Part shown: piece by piece, positions 59,104-64,000 of the stretch
Layout: each line of letters opens with the position of its first letter
How positions within the stretch are numbered: the first letter of the stretch is position 1
Assembly: GCA_963989245.1 (NCBI GenBank)
Contig: OZ022352.1
Coordinates: forward strand, 18,479,560 to 18,543,559
Direction of reading: 5' to 3'
DNA from: Nansenia antarctica
Taxonomy: Eukaryota; Chordata; Actinopteri; Argentiniformes; Microstomatidae
Length of the DNA: 64,000 bases
Made by a program: the position numbers and the translations under genes
Notes under the pieces: generated by a model
The model's input: the letters and a program-made list of their open reading frames with translations, nothing else
Database searches by the model: none
What the model was told of the DNA's origin: nothing

Positions 59104-59711
59104 CAGTTTAGCAGGTGCTTCCATCCAGCATGTCTAATGCAGTACTGTGGCGTAAAGTGAAAAATGTTTTAGCAAACATGGAGTTGGTATTTTCCTAAAA
59201 TATTTTTGGGGAGATATACTGTAATATGTAACAAACATTCCCTTTTGTTTATTCATTCAGGTTGAGTCAATACACTGTACTGTATAGTCACTGTATTTGA
59301 CTAATTGCTACTCCTCAAACATCTCCTCAAGCCAACCCAAGAGCAGTGTAGCACCGGTTCCTATAGTGTCAACACACGGCTAAAGCTTCCCAAGTGTACA
59401 GCGGCATTAGCCTTGGCCCGCCATCTGACAGAGGAACAAGTCCAGTGTGTGAGAGACTGAGACTGCCCTGTCATGTCTCTAATACTAGATGTCACTTTCA
59501 CTTTCTGCTCTTTCTCCTGTAATTGAAATTCAGGAAGCAATTAATGGACTCCTGATTAATGAGAAGAAGGCATCAGTTTTCCGGAGGATAGCCTCGGAGT
59601 GCAGCACGGCTAGTGATTAATTGATCTCTACGACAGCCGACAGACAGACGCCTTCATACTTACTCTGACTCGGAGCACATGTGATGCATCCACTCGACTC
59701 ATTGAGTATGA

Positions 59712-59785
59712 AACTATTCTCATCACATATGTCACATGGTCTGGTGAAAAGGCAATTCTTAAGTCGCTCAAATGACCAGAAAAGC
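59712..59785 (-). repeat. Interspersed repeat, copy 3
   Basis: TGTCACATGGTCTGGTGAAA, AGGCAATTCTTAAGTCGCTC, AAATGACCA, as in 56735-56800 reversed. Confidence 0.6.
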
Positions 59786-60621
59786 TTCTCTCGTCGAGAT
59801 TCATCAGAATAAGCCTGGATTTTCCATTAGCAATGTTAATGGAATACCCCCCAGATCTGTTGGTCTGTTTGGTTTGGTTTGATGTCGAGTCATTATTAAT
59901 GTTGATATTGTGGTTGGCACACTGATTAACAAGACAACACTTCATATCAAAAAGGTTGCATACCCCTGTCCTATACCCTATTCACCTTACAATAAAGTGG
60001 TACTTTTATCCAAAAAAAACTGTGATAAGCTGTCATGCTGGTCTATTGCAGATAACTCAGGTCGATGCTTTATCAATAGGTTATGTACAGATCTACACTG
60101 CCCAGGGTTCTCCACTCTACTGAACCCATGTGTCATCCTCAACAATACAGAGACAAGCTGATCAGATCAGAGCCAACCACCATGGATGATTGCATATCAT
60201 TGGATTCTATAACTCTCCCCTTCCCTGTAATGAAGTGGGATATTGGACCAGGGTCTGGACTGCATACAGGACCATGCTCTGAGCTCTAGACTTTAGTTAT
60301 GGCTAGTTCCATATTCTGCCATGTCTTGTTCAGAGGAGACAAGACGTGGCGGCCTATAAGGGTCACTATAACTCAGCCGTAACACTCAAATGGCTCCAGC
60401 TAGGAGTAAGTCAACATGACCTAACAGCTGGGAAAAGCTTATTATCGGCATAGCAGCAATGAGTTCACTCTGTAGCTTTTTGTTACCTGAATACTCTACC
60501 AGTCAATATCAGTGTTACGTCCACATGTGTCCTTGTTGTGTTTCCTTCCCCTTCTATGTTCTCCTCTGTCATTCTCCATCCAGGTGTTGTCAATTGGCCA
60601 ATCATTCCCTCATTCATCATC

Positions 60622-60693
60622 CCACTCCTGTCCAATCAGAGGGCTACCCCTCATCCAATCAGAGGGCTACCCCTCATCCAATCAGAGGGCTGC
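60622..60693 (+). repeat. 24-bp tandem repeat, three copies
   Basis: TCCAATCAGAGGGCTACCCC plus TCA, three in a row. Each copy contains CCAAT. Confidence 0.9.
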
Positions 60694-61649
60694 CCGTCTG
60701 TTTAAATGCTCCTCATTGTGTCTCCTTGTCAGTTGACTGTTTGGTTGTGTTTTGTTTGTTAGTTTGTAACAATCAGGTATTCTACTGTTGGAGAAAATAT
60801 GTTTCCTGTATGGTCAATTAAAAGATCTGAGTGTAGACATTGTTGAGAATAATGAGTGTACAACTTGTATAACATTTAGACGTCTCTACATTCTGGGAAA
60901 TCGAGCACTAAAGGAAGCCTATCCTTTCCTTTCTGTGGATATATAACTTGTTGCGCAATAATTACAATAATTACTATATGATTGGTTACCAAGAGTAGTG
61001 ACCTCATAAGGGAGGCAACCTTTTATAAATATGTGTCCCTCCTCACAGGGGGCTTTTTGACTCTCCTATTTTCTCTCTGAGCTCATGTAACTTTATTAAT
61101 ATAAAGGCCTCATTATAAGCCACTTGTTAAGCTCTCTGTGCTATTTCTAAATTACATCTACACTACTAAGAATCAATTAAATCCACAACACTACGATTTT
61201 AATGAGTAGAGTAAATTGGGAAATTGAATATTGTTGAACAGGTAGATAATACTAGCTAGCAACCAGCTGTGACATTTATTGCCTGTCAGTGTACCACCAA
61301 AGAAATACGTTTACGGGTCCTGAAGCAATCTGAGTAGAACTGATTTAATAAGCTTTACTTTGAAAGTGAACTTTGAAGCGTGAGGTGGTGCTACATTGGC
61401 GGTACTCTGACTTTCTTGACTTAAGAAAAGCATAAAACATTTATTCAGTCCTTCTTTAAGTATGAAATCATTGCTTGCATAACATCTTATTCTTTTTTTT
61501 TTTATCTAAGTAATCCCTATCACTTCCTCCCCCTCTTTAGAGACATGAAGTTACCCTTACTTAGGTATTTATTGTAGTTGATAAGGTACATGTAATATAA
61601 CAACATTCTGAAAAAAAGATGCTATATGTCTATAGTTTATTATGATTGA

Positions 61650-62845
61650 GTATTACATTTACAATTTTGGTATTTAGCAGACGCCTTATTCCAAAGCGAC
61701 TTACAATCGATACATTTGACTAAGCAAGTGAATCATCAATTCACTAGTTGTAGCAGGAAGAGTAATCCAGCTCAGGCCAGAGGCCATTGGCAGTCGTCGT
61801 GATAGAAGGTTTATTTTAAAAATGTATTTGTATTATAGACACTGGAGAAACAGTACAAGGGGGAAGTAGAGATCTCAGGAGACACAGTACAGGGGAAAGC
61901 AGGTGTCTCATGAGACACAGTGCTGGGGGGTAGTAGATGTCTCAGGAGGAGCAGTTAAGGTGTAGCCTGAAGAGATGGGTCTTCAGTCTCCGGCGGAAGA
62001 TGGGGAGTGACTCTGCAGTTCTGACAGCCATGGGAAGCTCATTCCACCAGCGGGGAGCCAGTGTAGTGAAGAGACGTGACCGGGCAGCGTGACTGCTGTG
62101 TTGGAGTAGAAGTGGTGGGGCCAGCCGGCCAGCAGAGGTGGAGGAGCGGAGTGAACAGGCTGAAGTTTGGGGGGTGACCATTGCCTGCAGGTAGCCAGGG
62201 GCTGTCCCTTTTGCTGCCTGGTAGGCAAGCACCAGGGTCTTGAATCTGATGCGAGCTGCTATCGGGAGCCAGTGCAGGGTGCGAAGGAGAGGGGTGACAT
62301 GAGAACATTTGGGGTGGTTGAACACCAGACGGGCAGAAGCATTTTGGATGAGCTGCAGAGGTCTGATGGCGGAGGCGGGGAACCCGGCCAGGAGTACGTT
62401 GCAGTAGTCAAGGCGGGAGATGACATGTGACTGGGTCAAGAGTTGCGCTGTTTCTCTGGTGAGGAATAGTCGTATCCTTCTGATGTTGTAAAGCAAGAAT
62501 GTTCTCCGCACATGATAGGCGGTTGTCCAGGATCACGCCACGGTTCTTGGCTGTCTGGGAGGGGGTTACAGTACAGTTCTCCACTGTGATCGGCAGGCTT
62601 TCCCAGGGAGGAAGAGGAGCTCAGTCTTGTTAAGGTTGAGTTTGAGATGGTGGGCTGACATCCATGTAGAGATGTCAGCGAGACATGCAGAGACAGGTGT
62701 TGCCACATGTAGGTCAGAGGGAGGGAAGGACAGGAAGAGTTGAGTGTCATCTGCGTAGCTGTGGTAGGAGAACCCATGTGAGGAGATTACCAAGCCAAGA
62801 GACTAGGTATAGATGGAGAACAGAAGAGGCCCTAAGAGGCCCTAG
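61650..62845 (-). mobile_element. 5'-truncated L2-like LINE
   Basis: Minus strand. It has an RT segment LGPL-like near 62830, then SYHSYADDTQLFLSFPPSDL with catalytic YADD near 62740, then HHLKLNLNKTELLFLPGK. After a frameshift there is a 189-codon open stretch (61942-62511) holding RLDYCNVLLAGFPASAIRPL, TLHWLPIAARIRFKTLVLAY and the terminal WWNELPMAVRTAESLPIFRR. The 3' tail carries TTTAGCAGACGCCTT and CCAAAGCGACTTACAATCG, and the same tail alone occurs at 12374-12550. It is the best preserved LINE here but lacks the 5' half. Confidence 0.85.
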
Positions 62846-63235
62846 TTGTGTGCGAGGTAAACAAATAAATGTGTTTGTTTCCAGAAAAACACCACCTACA
62901 TTAATGTAATCCATGTTTCTACAAATCATGTTTTTACTGTAATTGACTGCATAATTACTTTAGTATCTTATTCAAAATTCTTTGTTAAACAGATGCATTT
63001 CTACATCATTATCAAATTAATGATATTCTGTGAGTGACTTCTGTGATGTCCAATGAAGAGCATTACATACAGACACATTCACTCAGACATTCTGCATTAC
63101 TCATAAATAACCAAGAGCTTATACATTGTTACATTTCATTCTATAAAGTTCTAAAACTGGGTCAGGGAACTGTGGAGGTGCATAGTTATAGCAGTAAATA
63201 TTTAGCAAGGGAACTTTACTGCGTGAATTAAGACT

Positions 63236-63290
63236 TTCTCTGTCTCTGTCTCTGTCTCTGTCTCTGTCTCTGTCTCTGTCTCTGTCTCTG

Positions 63291-63358
<68 letters not shown>
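63236..63358 (+). repeat. (CTCTGT)n then (CT)n array
   Basis: About twelve hexamers followed by about 24 CT units. Confidence 0.95.
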
Positions 63359-63362
<4 letters not shown>

Positions 63363-64000
63363 AAAAAACAAACAAAAACCCCATCAAGTTTGAACATTTG
63401 CTCAGCATAGCAAATGTAGCAACATTATTCTGCCCGGGGTGAATTGCACCCGTCTCATTCATACAAGAGTGTCATCACAGCAACTAACCAACTGTAGAGG
63501 GAGGGCTAGGCCAGATGGCTGGAGCGTTGGAGGAACAGTAGGCTGTCTCCCTGACAGGACGTGAAGACGTAAAGGGAGGACAGAAGTGCTGTCCTGTACT
63601 GTTCTCTGTGAGCAATGTGGAATGACGTGCTTACATCTTAACGTCTTCAGCACTGACAATGGGCTATGGAACAAAGGCTCAGATTGAAGGAGTGTTTACC
63701 TAGTATATAAAAGTGTGTTTTATTACTGGCCATTTGCTCTGCAATTTGTTTTCAACAGTATTTGAACAACGAACATACTTCAAATTGCGGCACTAAAAAC
63801 TATTAGTCATGTATTAATCGTGTAGGCCTACAATACAATAGATTGTCCAGCAAGAAGATATAGCAAAACCACTTAGAATCTCCAGTCAAAATGTTTGACA
63901 AATAATAAAACAGTTCAAATGATATACTGCTCTATTATCACTGTAAACACGTCATCATACTTTCACTTTTTCCAATCGGCCTTGTGGTGATGATGATGAT

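Larger units (their letters stand above)
40873..64000. other. 5' flank of ntrk3, no host gene recognised
   Basis: About 23 kb of repeat-rich DNA upstream of ntrk3. It contains a hAT MITE, a decayed hAT transposase-like gene, a DIRS-like remnant, several LINE fragments and microsatellites. Stretches 41260-45300, 49750-50850, 51140-51850, 54690-55640, 59110-59700, 59800-60600, 60850-61640 and 62850-63230 hold no feature I can support. Confidence 0.6.

Overview
The window reads as ray-finned (teleost) fish nuclear DNA. The evidence is the density of CA/GT, CT/GA and TA microsatellites, several 5'-truncated L2/Rex-like LINEs, tRNA-headed SINEs of the type common in fish, hAT-type MITEs and a Ty3/gypsy element. 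The species cannot be fixed from the sequence. The window contains one host protein-coding gene, and only part of it: the 5' end of ntrk3 (TrkC neurotrophin receptor) on the minus strand.

ntrk3 layout: coding exon 1 (40035-40276) encodes the signal peptide and the N-terminal cysteine cluster. Exon 2 (5100-5174) and exon 3 (2341-2412) encode the first leucine-rich repeats. All three have canonical splice sites and keep phase 2. Intron 1 is about 34.9 kb and intron 2 about 2.7 kb. Intron 3 and all later exons run off the left edge. The segment from 40277 to the right end is 5' flank of ntrk3, with possible 5' UTR and promoter just right of 40276. I found no other host gene there.

The most complete element is an intact CsRn1-like Ty3/gypsy retrotransposon inside ntrk3 intron 1 (17312-21758, plus strand). 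It has two 202-bp LTRs that read as identical, a 4-bp target duplication and a tRNA-Trp primer binding site. It has open gag and pol reading frames, linked by a strong -1 frameshift signal: heptamer GGGAAAC, a 5-nt spacer, then a 13-bp GC-rich stem. The pol order is protease, reverse transcriptase, RNase H, integrase. It looks very recently inserted and possibly still active. It sits inside an older retroposon next to a hAT-type element.

Other regions: 1-721 is the end of a DNA-transposon-like repeat. Intron 1 holds SINEs, LINE tails, a foldback element, minisatellites and a 760-bp pentamer array. Upstream of exon 1 lie a hAT MITE with an 8-bp target duplication (40881-41244), a decayed hAT/GTF2IRD2-like transposase gene (45312-46375), a probable DIRS remnant interrupted by a LINE (46718-49740), and three further decayed LINEs (53830-54680, 58083-59103, 61650-62845). 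Most long ORFs outside gypsy pol are translations of microsatellites.
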